In this document: positions 9,552 to 18,709 of the stretch, one piece after another
Layout of the letters: every line of letters starts with the position of its first letter
Numbering within the stretch: the first letter of the stretch is position 1
Assembly (NCBI GenBank): GCA_910584575.1
Contig: CAJUBG010000018.1
Location: forward strand, 1 to 61,703
Length of the DNA: 61,703 bases
Reading direction: 5' to 3'
From: an uncultured Dorea sp.
GTDB taxonomy: Bacteria; Bacillota; Clostridia; Lachnospirales; Lachnospiraceae
Notes under the pieces: generated by a model
The model's input: only the letters and a program-made list of their open reading frames with translations
Told to the model about the DNA's origin: nothing
The model's database searches: none
Made by a program: the position numbers and the translations under genes

Positions 9552-9801
9552 CCTCTACCTCAATTAGTTCATGAACCGTACCGCCGGTATTCTCCATGCG
9601 TTTTTTTGCAGCCTGTAAACGGGATTGGTTCTCTGCTGAATAAAATGGGTCGGCTCGAAGTTCAAAAGGAATTCCGTTACAACGAACTACCTGTTTCAGG
9701 AAAATAGTGGTGGCGGCTGACAGACTGATACCTATATCGGAGAAAATCAGTTCAGCTTGCTGTTTTAATGTGTCGTCCACACGGATATTTAAGTTTGCCA
9801 T
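9544..9801 (-). CDS. RelB/DinJ-family antitoxin
   Basis: This is an 85-residue antitoxin. The N-terminal ANLNIRVDDTLKQQAELIF is a ribbon-helix-helix DNA-binding domain and the C-terminal part should wrap the toxin. I start it at ATG 9801 because a G-rich site (GGGGTG) lies about 8 bp upstream. A longer reading to 9840 would add 13 residues and run into the promoter. It should neutralise YoeB and repress its own promoter through the inverted repeat at 9840-9873. Confidence 0.9.
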   Translation of the reverse strand: MANLNIRVDDTLKQQAELIFSDIGISLSAATTIFLKQVVRCNGIPFELRADPFYSAENQSRLQAAKKRMENTGGTVHELIEVEDD

Positions 9802-9828
9802 GAATAACACCCCCCCCTTTTGGGAAAA

Positions 9829-9873
9829 AGAATAATACAAAATTCGTAATTTGTCAATACAATGTGCGAATTT
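9829..9873 (-). promoter_or_regulatory. Toxin-antitoxin promoter and candidate operator
   Basis: On the minus strand TTGACA (9852-9857) and TATTCT (9829-9834) are separated by exactly 17 bp, a strong sigma-A promoter. The heptamer AAATTCG at 9840-9846 and its complement CGAATTT at 9867-9873 bracket the -35 box, a natural operator for the ribbon-helix-helix antitoxin. Confidence 0.75.
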
Positions 9874-9905
9874 AGCTACTTGTTAATGGCGGTTTCTTTG
9901 CTTTT

Positions 9906-12900
9906 TTATTTATAATGCCGGCCGGATTTTGTAATATGTGCAACCTTTCGGGTATTCGTAAGCCAGGTAACGATTTCGTTTGCCTGAGATGCCTCAATCT
10001 TCGGCCCTAACTGTACCTTTTCAATCTGGATGTCTTTTTCTACCTCCACATAGAGCCTGGGAACGTCAAAATTATCCAAATCTATTTTTGGAGCAAAGGA
10101 ATGATGGATCATTCGGATTTCAGCTTCGTGGCCGTATTCCGAACTCTTGAAAAGGAAACGTACTTCATTCAGGCAGCTTGTTACGAAATTACGGATGATT
10201 CCTTTCTCATCCAAACCGACAACATATGCATCCCATTTATTTTTTGACTTATCTTCTTCCATCCGTGTTTCCAGATCATCAAGGATATTCCATATTTCTT
10301 CCATGATTTTCAATATTTTTTGAATTTTATCTTCCGAGTTCTTGTAGTTAGCATTTCTCGGATTTACTTTTCCGTCTGTTTCATCCACATATTGAATCAC
10401 ATAGAGTGGATAATCCTGGTCAGAATATATCGATACGTCTGTTAGAGTATCTTCAGCTTTTTGGATATCCAGAAAATCTTCTGTAAATGTGATTGTGCAG
10501 CCTTTTGCATCGTCCGCATAGGAAACCCACATGGGAATTGCATTATCTAGCTTTGTAAAGCTAGTGACATAAATATTTTCATTGATGGGAGTCAGTATAT
10601 CTTCATCAATATTTTTTTTGTTTGGCTGAGGAAAATATTTCTCAATTTTTTCTGAAAGATGTTTATTGCCATCTTGGTTATTTAGCTGTACTTGTTCTGA
10701 CGCTGTTTTCATCATTTCGATAAAACATTCGCCTTCAAAGGAATCATTCATATAGATGGTATTCCATAAACGCAGTTTTCCGGGGGTTTCCGGATTTTCT
10801 GGTAGCAGTTTTTTTAATGTACTGATTTTTGTGTAATGTACAGGAATCGGCTCTTTCATATCGGACGCCTGGTTGTTAGGCGTTATTTTACAGATATCTT
10901 TTATTTTGATTATCTGCTGATAAAGGCGGAAAAGGCATACCAAAAGTTCACCGCGTTTAGTTGCCTCCAATTTTCGGAATGTGTTATTTTTCAACAATCG
11001 CTGAAATAGTGCGTACCCTTCTTCATGTTCATATAATTGGATTCTGGCAAGAGATCTGTACATGGTGTCCAGTCTTGCAGTCTCCTGTTTGAATTCCTTT
11101 TCCATAATCTTTAATGCAAACGCTAATTTCGCACATGCTTTTATAGAATATGTTCCAGAAGAATACTTAAGTCTGTTTTCTATTCGCTGAAGCAATTCTT
11201 TCTTATGGGATTCTTCCATATCAAATTCATCTTCTTTTAACAAAGGAAAAACGCATGCAGATATCCAGCCAGCATTGATGTAAACTCCCTTTTCCCGATA
11301 ATCTTTCGGATATGTCTCCGCCTTTTGGAAATGTTTCAGAGCCAGCTTGAGTTCTTTGTCCCATTCGAGAGTTGTCTGCCTGATATGCTCGTAGTGATAA
11401 TATCCTAAATGGAGATTTATTGTGCAATTATCCGGTTCCTTGGAATATACGGAATCTAATTTTTCCTTTGCTTTTCTTAGATATTTATTTCCGTCTACTG
11501 GATCACGCGCGAGATGTAGGTAACATTCTGCCAAATTATTATTTATCCTTATCTCATTTTTTCGCCCGATTCTGTAATTCATTTTTTTATAGTTTTGTAA
11601 TATTTTTTCATAACAATCTTTCGCTTTCTTATAATAACCTAAGTGCATCAGGCATAATCCCTGGCCGATTTCCGCAAGCAGGTCACCTTCCGGAAGATCA
11701 TCTAGGCGCATTTCTTTTTGCCCTTTTTCAGCCGGCTGAGTATTTGAGGATGCGATACCTTGATTTGGATAACAGCATGATCCACATTCATTTAGAATTT
11801 TTTCAAAATATTTTTTTGCATTATGATAATCTCCCTGCAGAAACAGATTCTGAGCAATATTGTAATATGCTTTTAGTCCGATCGTACCTTTTGAGATATG
11901 AGGAGTTTCCTCATATAGTTTTTTTAGCACATCCGTTGAGTCTTTATATTTTTTCTGTTTTTGCAAAAAGATGCCTTGCAAAAGACGAACTTCGCGGTCA
12001 GCAGGATTACGTTTAAGCAAATCATCGATGCTTTTTTCAATCTTGCTTGGTGGAGTGTTACTGTACACATCACATTTTATTTTGTAAAGGTTAGCAAAGC
12101 GGTTCCCCTGCGTAGAAAGTTCATTGAATATAACTTCGTAGCTACGTAGTTTACTGCTCATAGAAGAACAAGTCCTATCCATATCTTTTGTTTCACGGAA
12201 AGATTTTGAAGATTCGGTATACATGGCATGCTCAAGCGCTTTTTCTAGATCTCGATCCTGCTTCCAAAGACACACTCCTTTGCTGTTTTTCGCATCTACA
12301 TTGTCTTCTTGTTCATTTAAAATTGTCTCGCAGATATCCAGTGACATATCATAGTCGCGGCTTTTCTGATATACAATAGCTAATTGAACCAATGCCTGGA
12401 TCAAATATGTCTGATATAATTCGCGTTTACTTTCCGTGAGAGCCGGTTCGGTGTCTGCCGAGATATTGTCTCCGAAATAGGAATCCAATACATCGTTAAT
12501 ATGAATATTTTTATTCAATTCTGGTAAAAGTCCTCGGATGATTTCGAGGAAACATTCCTTTGCCTTTTGAATATGATATAGATATCGATGTGCCCTTCCG
12601 ATATTTATTCTGGTTTCTAGCCATATATGAATTTTCCAGAGTTCGTTTTCGCCCCTTCTTTTTTCATTCATTTTTACCTTTATTTTCTTTTCTACATCTT
12701 CAAATTCATCTAATGCCCGCCAATAATCATTTCTTTGATTATGTTTTCCCATATTACGGAAATATTTTCCCAAATTTAACTGGATCATCAGGTCAAGAAA
12801 ATTATTAGAATCAGGGTCATACACCTGTTTTAATAGAATGCAGGCTTGTTGGTAGTATTCTAATGGATCGTAAAAATGTTCTCCCATATATTGCCCATAT

Positions 12901-13244
12901 CTAAGAAGAACATTTCCTTTCGTAAGGTGCAGCATTTTTTTAGAACGCTCTTTTTTGTACTGGTTATCTTCCTGAGAATTTTTCAATTTGTTTTCTATAG
13001 CTTCTATGTCTTTCAGATATGTTTCAAAGTTTTGACGTAGTTCTTCAAAGAAATCCTGTTCAGCATTGTCTGCTTTCTTAGCATTTTTCCTATTCACGCT
13101 GGCGGAGGAGCTTTTTCTTTCAAAACGCTTATTGTAGTCTTTATCGGCATTTTGAAATATCTCGTGCAGTTTTGCAAAATCTATCCCAATGTCCTGATTT
13201 TGTATGTCGTTCTCTTCCAACCAATCCTCAAAATAACTTACCAT
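9906..13244 (-). CDS. Large TPR-repeat protein with C-terminal DUF2971-like domain
   Basis: This 1112-residue protein has no signal peptide or membrane segment and is probably cytosolic. From about residue 100 to 780 it contains many degenerate TPR helical pairs, for example YNIAQNLFLQGDYHNAKKYF and CLMHLGYYKKAKDCYEKIL. The last ~290 residues fit DUF2971: LRLWNTIYMNDSFEGECF, then MWVSYADDAKGCTITF around residue 900, then HEAEIRMIHH. DUF2971 genes are common in phage, abortive-infection and other accessory regions, but their activity is not established. Beside a toxin-antitoxin pair, a defence role is an inference. The start has no strong ribosome site. Confidence 0.75.
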   Translation of the reverse strand: MVSYFEDWLEENDIQNQDIGIDFAKLHEIFQNADKDYNKRFERKSSSASVNRKNAKKADNAEQDFFEELRQNFETYLKDIEAIENKLKNSQEDNQYKKERSKKMLHLTKGNVLLRYGQYMGEHFYDPLEYYQQACILLKQVYDPDSNNFLDLMIQLNLGKYFRNMGKHNQRNDYWRALDEFEDVEKKIKVKMNEKRRGENELWKIHIWLETRINIGRAHRYLYHIQKAKECFLEIIRGLLPELNKNIHINDVLDSYFGDNISADTEPALTESKRELYQTYLIQALVQLAIVYQKSRDYDMSLDICETILNEQEDNVDAKNSKGVCLWKQDRDLEKALEHAMYTESSKSFRETKDMDRTCSSMSSKLRSYEVIFNELSTQGNRFANLYKIKCDVYSNTPPSKIEKSIDDLLKRNPADREVRLLQGIFLQKQKKYKDSTDVLKKLYEETPHISKGTIGLKAYYNIAQNLFLQGDYHNAKKYFEKILNECGSCCYPNQGIASSNTQPAEKGQKEMRLDDLPEGDLLAEIGQGLCLMHLGYYKKAKDCYEKILQNYKKMNYRIGRKNEIRINNNLAECYLHLARDPVDGNKYLRKAKEKLDSVYSKEPDNCTINLHLGYYHYEHIRQTTLEWDKELKLALKHFQKAETYPKDYREKGVYINAGWISACVFPLLKEDEFDMEESHKKELLQRIENRLKYSSGTYSIKACAKLAFALKIMEKEFKQETARLDTMYRSLARIQLYEHEEGYALFQRLLKNNTFRKLEATKRGELLVCLFRLYQQIIKIKDICKITPNNQASDMKEPIPVHYTKISTLKKLLPENPETPGKLRLWNTIYMNDSFEGECFIEMMKTASEQVQLNNQDGNKHLSEKIEKYFPQPNKKNIDEDILTPINENIYVTSFTKLDNAIPMWVSYADDAKGCTITFTEDFLDIQKAEDTLTDVSIYSDQDYPLYVIQYVDETDGKVNPRNANYKNSEDKIQKILKIMEEIWNILDDLETRMEEDKSKNKWDAYVVGLDEKGIIRNFVTSCLNEVRFLFKSSEYGHEAEIRMIHHSFAPKIDLDNFDVPRLYVEVEKDIQIEKVQLGPKIEASQANEIVTWLTNTRKVAHITKSGRHYK

Positions 13245-13306
13245 ATGTTCGTTTCTCCATTCCCCAATATTCCAACCTCACAAATATAAAAAATGGCAGG
13301 CAAACA

Positions 13307-13324
13307 AGGAGAATACCTTCTCCT
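13307..13324. other. Palindrome upstream of the TPR-DUF2971 gene
   Basis: AGGAGAA and TTCTCCT form a 7-bp stem around a short loop, 63 bp upstream of the TPR gene start. There is no T-run, so it is more likely an operator or leader hairpin than a terminator. Confidence 0.35.
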
Positions 13325-13370
13325 CATTTCCTTACCATTGAAAAACGACTTTAGTTTAACATATTTTCTG

Positions 13371-13397
13371 AAAAATTTCGACATTTTTCGTAAATGT
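13371..13397 (-). terminator. Weak terminator after the ABC exporter operon
   Basis: On the minus strand ACATTT and AAATGT pair around ACGAA, followed by CGAAATTTTT. The stem is short and A/T-rich. It lies about 27 bp past the stop of the second permease gene, where a terminator is expected. Confidence 0.4.
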
Positions 13398-13423
13398 ATT
13401 TATAGTTGTGTCATTTAGAAACA

Positions 13424-14575
13424 CTAAGCCGTCTCCCTCACCCTCGACACCACCATAGCCACCCCAAGAATCGCAGCGGCAAATAACACCTGCAGCCCAA
13501 AGCAAGTATAGAGCGACATCTGCTGCCCATGGCTGAACGTACTATTATTGGACAGCAGCCCATTCGCCACCTCATACCAATAGGCCGGAAGAAACTGTGC
13601 GAAGGTCCGCACCCCCTTCCCCAGAATCTCCATATCAACGAACACGCCGCACAAAAAGGACATCCCAAGGGAAACCACATTCACCACGGCGCTGACGACC
13701 TCCTCCTTGCTGACCAGCGTACCAATCAGGAAGGACAGCGACAGAGACACCAGCGTCATCAAAAAGCTGTTGAGCAGATAGTAGGCCATATTCGGATCAT
13801 TGATAAACGATTTCCCATACATCAAAACCGGTATAATGGTGCAGATGCCATAGACGCCAAGCCCCACCGTAGCGTAGCCAAGCACAAGCTGAAGGTTCTG
13901 ACTCCTAATAGGAATGGCCGAGCACATCATCCGCTGTTTCACATCCGGATTGCGGAAAGCAATCATGATATAGCTCAGGGAATAGCACAGGATGGAAATC
14001 AGGATATAAGGCATATACTGGTACATAAAGGCGTGTAAGGGTTGTTTTCCGCCAAATCCGTTCTTGTCAACCAGAGTCACCTCTGCTTCCTCCTTGCAGT
14101 TTTCAATGACATCGGAAACTGCCTCCGTCAAAGAAAAACCGCTTTTTGTCAAAATACGGACGTCATTCATAAAGGTATTAATCTGCTGGTCCACATAGAA
14201 GCCGCTGTTGCTTCCGGGAACCTTGGTGACCGGAAGCATTTCCTCACCCTCAAGGCAGCACTCCTCAAAATTCTTTGGAATCGTCACCACATAGTAAACC
14301 TCTCGGTAGAACATGCGGTCCTGGAGGATGGAAGGGTCGTCGGGAAGGTCCACCAGAGTATGATAATGGCTTAAGTAATCGGCAAGCCCCTTAGCAAGCT
14401 CGCCTCCGTCACGGTCAATCACGGCGATATTGAGGCTCACCTGTTCAAATCCCGAAATATTGTCCCCTGTAATTTTCTGTGCGGCAACAGCCATGGACAG
14501 AAAGATTACAAGATATAAAATCATCATATTGATATTCCGCCTGGTTATGGTAAGAAATCCTTTATATACTGTCAT
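13424..14575 (-). CDS. ABC-2 type transporter permease (second)
   Basis: This is a 383-residue ABC-2 permease with the YhgE/DrrB-like layout: one N-terminal membrane helix (MMILYLVIFLSMAVAAQKI), a long extracellular domain to about residue 190, then five or six helices (YMPYILISILCYSLSYIM, LMTLVSLSLSFLIGTLV, AVVNVVSLGMSFLCGVFV). It overlaps the other permease gene by 14 bp, so the two should form a heterodimeric exporter with the ATPase at 15717-16661. Bacteriocin, antibiotic or peptide export is common for this type, but the cargo is not visible. Confidence 0.87.
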   Translation of the reverse strand: MTVYKGFLTITRRNINMMILYLVIFLSMAVAAQKITGDNISGFEQVSLNIAVIDRDGGELAKGLADYLSHYHTLVDLPDDPSILQDRMFYREVYYVVTIPKNFEECCLEGEEMLPVTKVPGSNSGFYVDQQINTFMNDVRILTKSGFSLTEAVSDVIENCKEEAEVTLVDKNGFGGKQPLHAFMYQYMPYILISILCYSLSYIMIAFRNPDVKQRMMCSAIPIRSQNLQLVLGYATVGLGVYGICTIIPVLMYGKSFINDPNMAYYLLNSFLMTLVSLSLSFLIGTLVSKEEVVSAVVNVVSLGMSFLCGVFVDMEILGKGVRTFAQFLPAYWYEVANGLLSNNSTFSHGQQMSLYTCFGLQVLFAAAILGVAMVVSRVRETA

Positions 14576-15704
14576 AACGTTCCCTCCTTATGCCAAGAAA
14601 TGCCACTGTCAGAAGCAGTACGCTCATCACGGCGAGAATCAAAAGGCATCTGGTAAACCGTTCCATATCGTTGTAGATGCCCATGCAGTAGAATGCGTCG
14701 CTTAGGACGGCGGCTGGATTGATGCGGTTGATGATGGGACAGTGAAGCTCAATGATATTCTTCATGTTTCCGAACATCAGGCCCGCAAGGAAGCCGGGAA
14801 ACAGCGTGAACAATACGCAGACTCCCATCTTAAGCCCCAAGGAGATACGGGCAAGACATCCGATGGCAACACCTAAGCAGACGCCGATCATGCTGCCCAT
14901 GAAATCCACCAGAAGCAGAGAACCGATGTCGTTTCCCAGACTGATTTTCAGCACCTTTGTGATGTACAGACACAGAATCAGGATATTAAAGAAATGGATG
15001 ATAAAAAGCACAGCCATATCTATCATAACCAGAGTCAGTTTATGGGTGGGAGTAATGCTTCGTCTCGCGCCGAGGGCGGAAATATTAGCCTGGCCGTCTA
15101 CGCTTGACTGAACCCCTAAGAAGGCTCCGGAAAGACAGGCATAGGCAACCAGCGCGAAGAAATATTGTACATTGGGGTTTAAATCCTTGCCGCCTAAGGA
15201 TACCTCCAGGGTGGCGCTTCGGTAATCGCTCATGCCTTCCAAAGCGTCAGTAAGCTTTTCCGGATGGGCCATGGCAATCTTTTGGAACATGGCGGAATTC
15301 TGGTTGAAGGTTTCCAAAACCGAGGTCAGGATGCTCTCGTTTAAACCACTCTTAGCCACGGTGAGAGAAGGCGTTTCTTTGACATAGAAGATTCCGGAAA
15401 TCGTCTCCTCGTCCAGCGCTTTAAGCGCTTCTTCCTCTGTGGAAATGTCCTGGATATCCAGCATTTCGCCGTCCATTTGTGTCAGGAATTCTTCAAAGGC
15501 GCGGGCATTTTCCGAGGAGCTGTCCTTTCTGACAACAGAAACCTTGATTTCGTCCCAACCGGACTCGCCTGTGCTTTCAAGTCCCGCATTTCCGAAGGAC
15601 AGGTAGAAGAAGGTGCCGAGTATGAGGGGAAATACAAGCGCCCAGAACATAATCGAAAAGTTCCGTATCGTTTGCAGGAAACGGTATCTGAATAAATGCA
15701 ACAT
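14562..15704 (-). CDS. ABC-2 type transporter permease (first)
   Basis: This is a 380-residue paralogue of the downstream permease with the same topology: N-terminal helix FSIMFWALVFPLILGTFF, an extracellular domain over residues 40-190, then C-terminal helices including YFFALVAYACLSGAFLGVQS and VCVLFTLFPGFLAGLMFG. The segment SSVDGQANISALGARRSITP between helices is typical of this family. It sits 12 bp after the ATPase gene and forms the membrane half of the exporter with its neighbour. Confidence 0.87.
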   Translation of the reverse strand: MLHLFRYRFLQTIRNFSIMFWALVFPLILGTFFYLSFGNAGLESTGESGWDEIKVSVVRKDSSSENARAFEEFLTQMDGEMLDIQDISTEEEALKALDEETISGIFYVKETPSLTVAKSGLNESILTSVLETFNQNSAMFQKIAMAHPEKLTDALEGMSDYRSATLEVSLGGKDLNPNVQYFFALVAYACLSGAFLGVQSSVDGQANISALGARRSITPTHKLTLVMIDMAVLFIIHFFNILILCLYITKVLKISLGNDIGSLLLVDFMGSMIGVCLGVAIGCLARISLGLKMGVCVLFTLFPGFLAGLMFGNMKNIIELHCPIINRINPAAVLSDAFYCMGIYNDMERFTRCLLILAVMSVLLLTVAFLGIRRERYDSI

Positions 15705-15716
15705 TCCTAATCCCTC

Positions 15717-16661
15717 CTAATCCCTTAATTCTTTGCCCGTAATCTCAAGGAATACGTCGTTGAGAGTGGGCAGCTCTGAAAAGACTCTGCCGAAGCTAAT
15801 ATCCTTTTCCTGTAAATAATTCAGGATACGCACCAGATTGTGTTGGGCTTTGCCGAGCTTGATTTTTAAAATCTGATCCTCATAGCTTAGTTCAAAGACA
15901 TGGGGAAGTTTACGTATTCCCGCAAGCAGGGCCTCGTCCAATGCTATGGCCTCTATGGTGATGGTTTCGCCTGTCTTAATCATTTTTTTCAATTCTTCCG
16001 TGGTACCCGTTGCCAGCACATGCCCGTGGTCGATGATGGCGATGCGGGTGCAGATCTGCTCTACCTCCTCCATGTAGTGGGAGGTGTAGATGATGGTAGA
16101 GCCTTGACGGTTCAGCTCTACGATTCCCTCCAGAATCTTGTTGCGGCTCTGGGGATCCACGGCAACCGTAGGCTCATCCATGATAATCAGCCTTGGCTTG
16201 TGGACGATGCCGCAGGCAATGTTAAGCCGCCTTAGGAGTCCGCCTGAAAGTTTTTTCGGGCGCATTTTCGTAAAGTCCTCAAGTCCGGTAAAGGCAATGG
16301 CTTCGTCTACAAGCTGACGCCGCTTTGCCTTATCGCGGATGTACAGGCCGCAGAAGTAGTCGATATTCTCTCGGACGGACATTTGCTCAAAGACCGCCAC
16401 ATTCTGCATGACGACGCCGATCTGCTGCTTGATGTCATAGCTGTTTGGCTGCATATTTTTACCGAAAATGGTGATGGTGCCTTTGTCGTACTTTAGAAGG
16501 GCAAGCAGGCAGTTGATGGCGGTGGTTTTGCCTGAGCCGTTGGGGCCTAAAAGTCCGAAGATTTCGCCCTCCTGTATGTCTAATGACAAATGGTCTAAGG
16601 CCACCAGGTTTTGGTATCTTTTTACCAGGTTTTCAATCTTTATCATATTGGTTGACTGCAT
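15717..16661 (-). CDS. ABC transporter ATP-binding protein
   Basis: This is a 314-residue ATPase of the DrrA/CcmA type. Walker A is GLLGPNGSGKTTAINC, the Q-loop is IGVVMQNVAVFEQMSVRE, the signature is LSGGLLRRLNIA (Leu where Gln or Met is more usual) and Walker B is LIIMDEPTVAVDP, with switch His in TSHYMEEVEQI. The C-terminal ~90 residues are the DUF4162-like extension. It is the first gene of the minus-strand exporter operon, divergent from a two-component system that probably controls it. Confidence 0.93.
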   Translation of the reverse strand: MQSTNMIKIENLVKRYQNLVALDHLSLDIQEGEIFGLLGPNGSGKTTAINCLLALLKYDKGTITIFGKNMQPNSYDIKQQIGVVMQNVAVFEQMSVRENIDYFCGLYIRDKAKRRQLVDEAIAFTGLEDFTKMRPKKLSGGLLRRLNIACGIVHKPRLIIMDEPTVAVDPQSRNKILEGIVELNRQGSTIIYTSHYMEEVEQICTRIAIIDHGHVLATGTTEELKKMIKTGETITIEAIALDEALLAGIRKLPHVFELSYEDQILKIKLGKAQHNLVRILNYLQEKDISFGRVFSELPTLNDVFLEITGKELRD

Positions 16662-16717
16662 AGAATCGCCTCCTTATTTGATACTTGTAGTATAAAGTTT
16701 AGGCGTTTATAATGGTA

Positions 16718-16745
16718 GTGTCAGGTGTCAGAAGGAGATGTGACA
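16718..16745. promoter_or_regulatory. Candidate response-regulator site between the exporter and the two-component genes
   Basis: The 116-bp divergent gap holds a tandem GTGTCAG repeated twice (16718-16731) and a TGACA at 16741-16745 that makes an inverted repeat with the second TGTCA. TATACT on the minus strand (16689-16694) is a possible exporter -10 box with no good -35 box, as expected for an activated promoter. The repeats are seen directly; binding by the neighbouring NarL-type regulator is inferred. Confidence 0.45.
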
Positions 16746-16777
16746 AATGTAATCATGGGATTTAGGGGGGAAATGGA

Positions 16778-17968
16778 ATGAAGCGCGCGTTAGATTTGGC
16801 AGTCTTGTGGATTTATTGTCTGGTGGCGGCGGTTTTTATGCCGGTGGATATTCCATTCGTGGTATCGGCTCTTTTCGCGGTTGTCTATGGGTGCGCGAGC
16901 TGTCTCATACGTTCGGGACGGGTAAGGCTTTGGCTGACGGCAGTATTTCTTGTGGTGTCTTTCGTATGCCCGCATTTTCTGATGTTTGCGCCTCTTTTCA
17001 TGTATACCTTGTTGGATGTAAGTTCTTCGGCTGATAAAGTTTATGCGGCAGGCCAAAGGGTAATTTGTGATGACAGCCTTTGCGATACGGGTGGGCTCTG
17101 CCCAACAAGGGATGATATATTGGATTTGCGCAGTTATGTACTGGGAGTGGCCGTCTGTTGTTTTGGAGTCTCTTTTTATATGGCCTCCGAGAAGGCCCTG
17201 GTATGCTTTGCCGCCGTTGGGTGTGTGATTGCGGGGCTAGTCCAGTATCAGACAAGGCGGTATGAACTGTTGAAGGAGAAGTTTTGCAGAATCAGGGATG
17301 ACAGTGTGGAGAAGAACCTTCTCCTTCGCGAGAAGAACCAGAGCCTTCTTACGAAGCAGGATTATGAGGTCTATACAGCGACTCTCAAAGAGAGGAACAG
17401 GATTGCGCGGGAGATTCATGACAATGTGGGGCATATGCTGTCCCGTTCGATTCTGATGGTGGGCGCTATGAAGGCGGTTCACGGGGAAGGACTGCTTAAG
17501 GATGCGCTGTGCCAGTTGGAGGATACTCTGAATTTGGCAATGACCAGTGTGCGCGAGAGTGTCCATGATCTTCACGACGAGGCGATTAACCTAAAGGAAG
17601 CGTTGGAGGGACTGGTTGGAGAATTTACCTTCTGCCAGGCGGTTCTTGAGTATGACATGGGGTATGACGTTCCAAGAGAGCTTCGGTATGGCTTTATTGC
17701 AATCGTAAGGGAGGCGCTGAATAATGTGATGAGGCACAGCAATGCCACAGTGGTGAAGGTGGTGGCGCGTGAGCATCCGGGTTTATATCAGTTGGTTATA
17801 GAGGATAACGGAACGGTGTATCCGGACAGGAGGCAAGAGGCAGACAGCGGGATTGGAATCCGCAATATGAAGGAGAGGGTCGATGCATTCGGCGGTAATT
17901 TTAAGCTTCAGAGGCAAGGCGGGTGGCGAATCTATATTACTGTGCCGAAGAAGGAGGACGGATTTTGA
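16778..17968 (+). CDS. Sensor histidine kinase, NarL/LiaS-type (HisKA_3)
   Basis: This is a 396-residue membrane kinase. Residues 1-165 hold about five hydrophobic helices without a recognisable sensor domain. A coiled segment (RIRDDSVEKNLLLREK) leads to the HisKA_3 dimerisation domain with RIAREIHDNVGHMLSRS, whose His214 is the expected phosphorylation site. The HATPase domain shows the N box REALNNVMRHSNAT and GIGIRNMKERVDAFGG. It pairs with the response regulator 22 bp downstream and is divergent from the ABC exporter. It may sense the exporter's substrate or envelope stress. Confidence 0.92.
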   Translation: MKRALDLAVLWIYCLVAAVFMPVDIPFVVSALFAVVYGCASCLIRSGRVRLWLTAVFLVVSFVCPHFLMFAPLFMYTLLDVSSSADKVYAAGQRVICDDSLCDTGGLCPTRDDILDLRSYVLGVAVCCFGVSFYMASEKALVCFAAVGCVIAGLVQYQTRRYELLKEKFCRIRDDSVEKNLLLREKNQSLLTKQDYEVYTATLKERNRIAREIHDNVGHMLSRSILMVGAMKAVHGEGLLKDALCQLEDTLNLAMTSVRESVHDLHDEAINLKEALEGLVGEFTFCQAVLEYDMGYDVPRELRYGFIAIVREALNNVMRHSNATVVKVVAREHPGLYQLVIEDNGTVYPDRRQEADSGIGIRNMKERVDAFGGNFKLQRQGGWRIYITVPKKEDGF

Positions 17969-17990
17969 ACAACGGAAAGAGGATGGCTTT

Positions 17991-18614
17991 ATGAAGATTG
18001 TAATTGTAGATGATGATATGCTGGTGGCAGGGGCGCTTAAGACCATACTGGAGGCGGGCGAGGATGTTACGGTTGCGGGCACAGGGGGGGACGGCAGCGA
18101 GGCGCTTGCGTTATATCGAGAGCATTTGCCGGACGTACTGCTTATGGATATACGGATGCAGAAGGTCAGCGGCCTTGAGGCGGCAAAACAGATTATGGAG
18201 GAATATCCGGAGGCGAAGATTCTGCTTCTGACAACGTTTGCCGATGACGAGTACATTGTGAAGGCGTTAAAATACGGGGTTAAGGGGTATCTTTTGAAGC
18301 AGGATTACCAGAGCATCCTTCCGGCCATTCGGGCGGTGTGTACAGGCCAGACCGTGTTTGGGACAGAGATCGTGTCTAAGCTTCCACAGCTTTTGCAGGA
18401 GAAGAAAACCTTTGACTGGGGGGCTTATGAGATTAGTGCAAAGGAGTTGAAGGTGATATCCCTGGTGGCGGAGGGGCTCAGTAACAGGGAGATTGCAGGC
18501 GAGCTGTTTTTAAGCGAGGGGACGGTGCGCAACTATATCAGCAATATTCTGGAGAAAATGGGGCTTCGGGACCGCACGCAGTTGGCGGTGTATTATTTGA
18601 AGGCGATTCGGTAA
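17991..18614 (+). CDS. LuxR/NarL-family response regulator
   Basis: This is a 207-residue regulator with a receiver domain (IVIVDDDMLVAGALKTIL; phospho-acceptor Asp53 in LLMDIRMQ; Lys in GYLLKQD) and a C-terminal helix-turn-helix (LSNREIAGELFLSEGTVRNY) of the GerE/LuxR type. An upstream open stretch to 17883 overlaps the kinase in another frame and lacks homology, so I start at ATG 17991, which begins MKIVIVDDD. It is likely to bind the divergent region at 16718-16745. Confidence 0.94.
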   Translation: MKIVIVDDDMLVAGALKTILEAGEDVTVAGTGGDGSEALALYREHLPDVLLMDIRMQKVSGLEAAKQIMEEYPEAKILLLTTFADDEYIVKALKYGVKGYLLKQDYQSILPAIRAVCTGQTVFGTEIVSKLPQLLQEKKTFDWGAYEISAKELKVISLVAEGLSNREIAGELFLSEGTVRNYISNILEKMGLRDRTQLAVYYLKAIR

Positions 18615-18648
18615 AAAATGGAGAACAGTGTATTTTTGAGCTGGTTTA

Positions 18649-18685
18649 GAACTGCTTGAAAAAAAGCAGTTCCTTATAGTATAAT
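18649..18685 (+). promoter_or_regulatory. Hairpin overlapping the promoter of the Rpn-family gene
   Basis: GAACTGCTT and AAGCAGTTC (18649-18672) form a perfect 9-bp stem after the response regulator, with no T-run. TTGAAA (18656-18661) and TATAAT (18680-18685) are 18 bp apart, a good sigma-A promoter for the next gene. Its -35 box lies in the hairpin loop and arm. Confidence 0.55.
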
Positions 18686-18709
18686 GAATTTGATACAAAA
18701 AGGTGGTGG

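Noticed and set aside
11420..12016. 198-residue open frame on the plus strand
   Set aside because: It lies wholly antisense to the TPR-DUF2971 gene, has aromatic-rich, low-complexity content and no ribosome site; the opposite strand has clear TPR motifs.
17883..17990. Longer start for the LuxR-type regulator
   Set aside because: It overlaps the kinase C-terminus and encodes a basic peptide unlike any receiver domain; ATG 17991 begins exactly at the usual receiver start.
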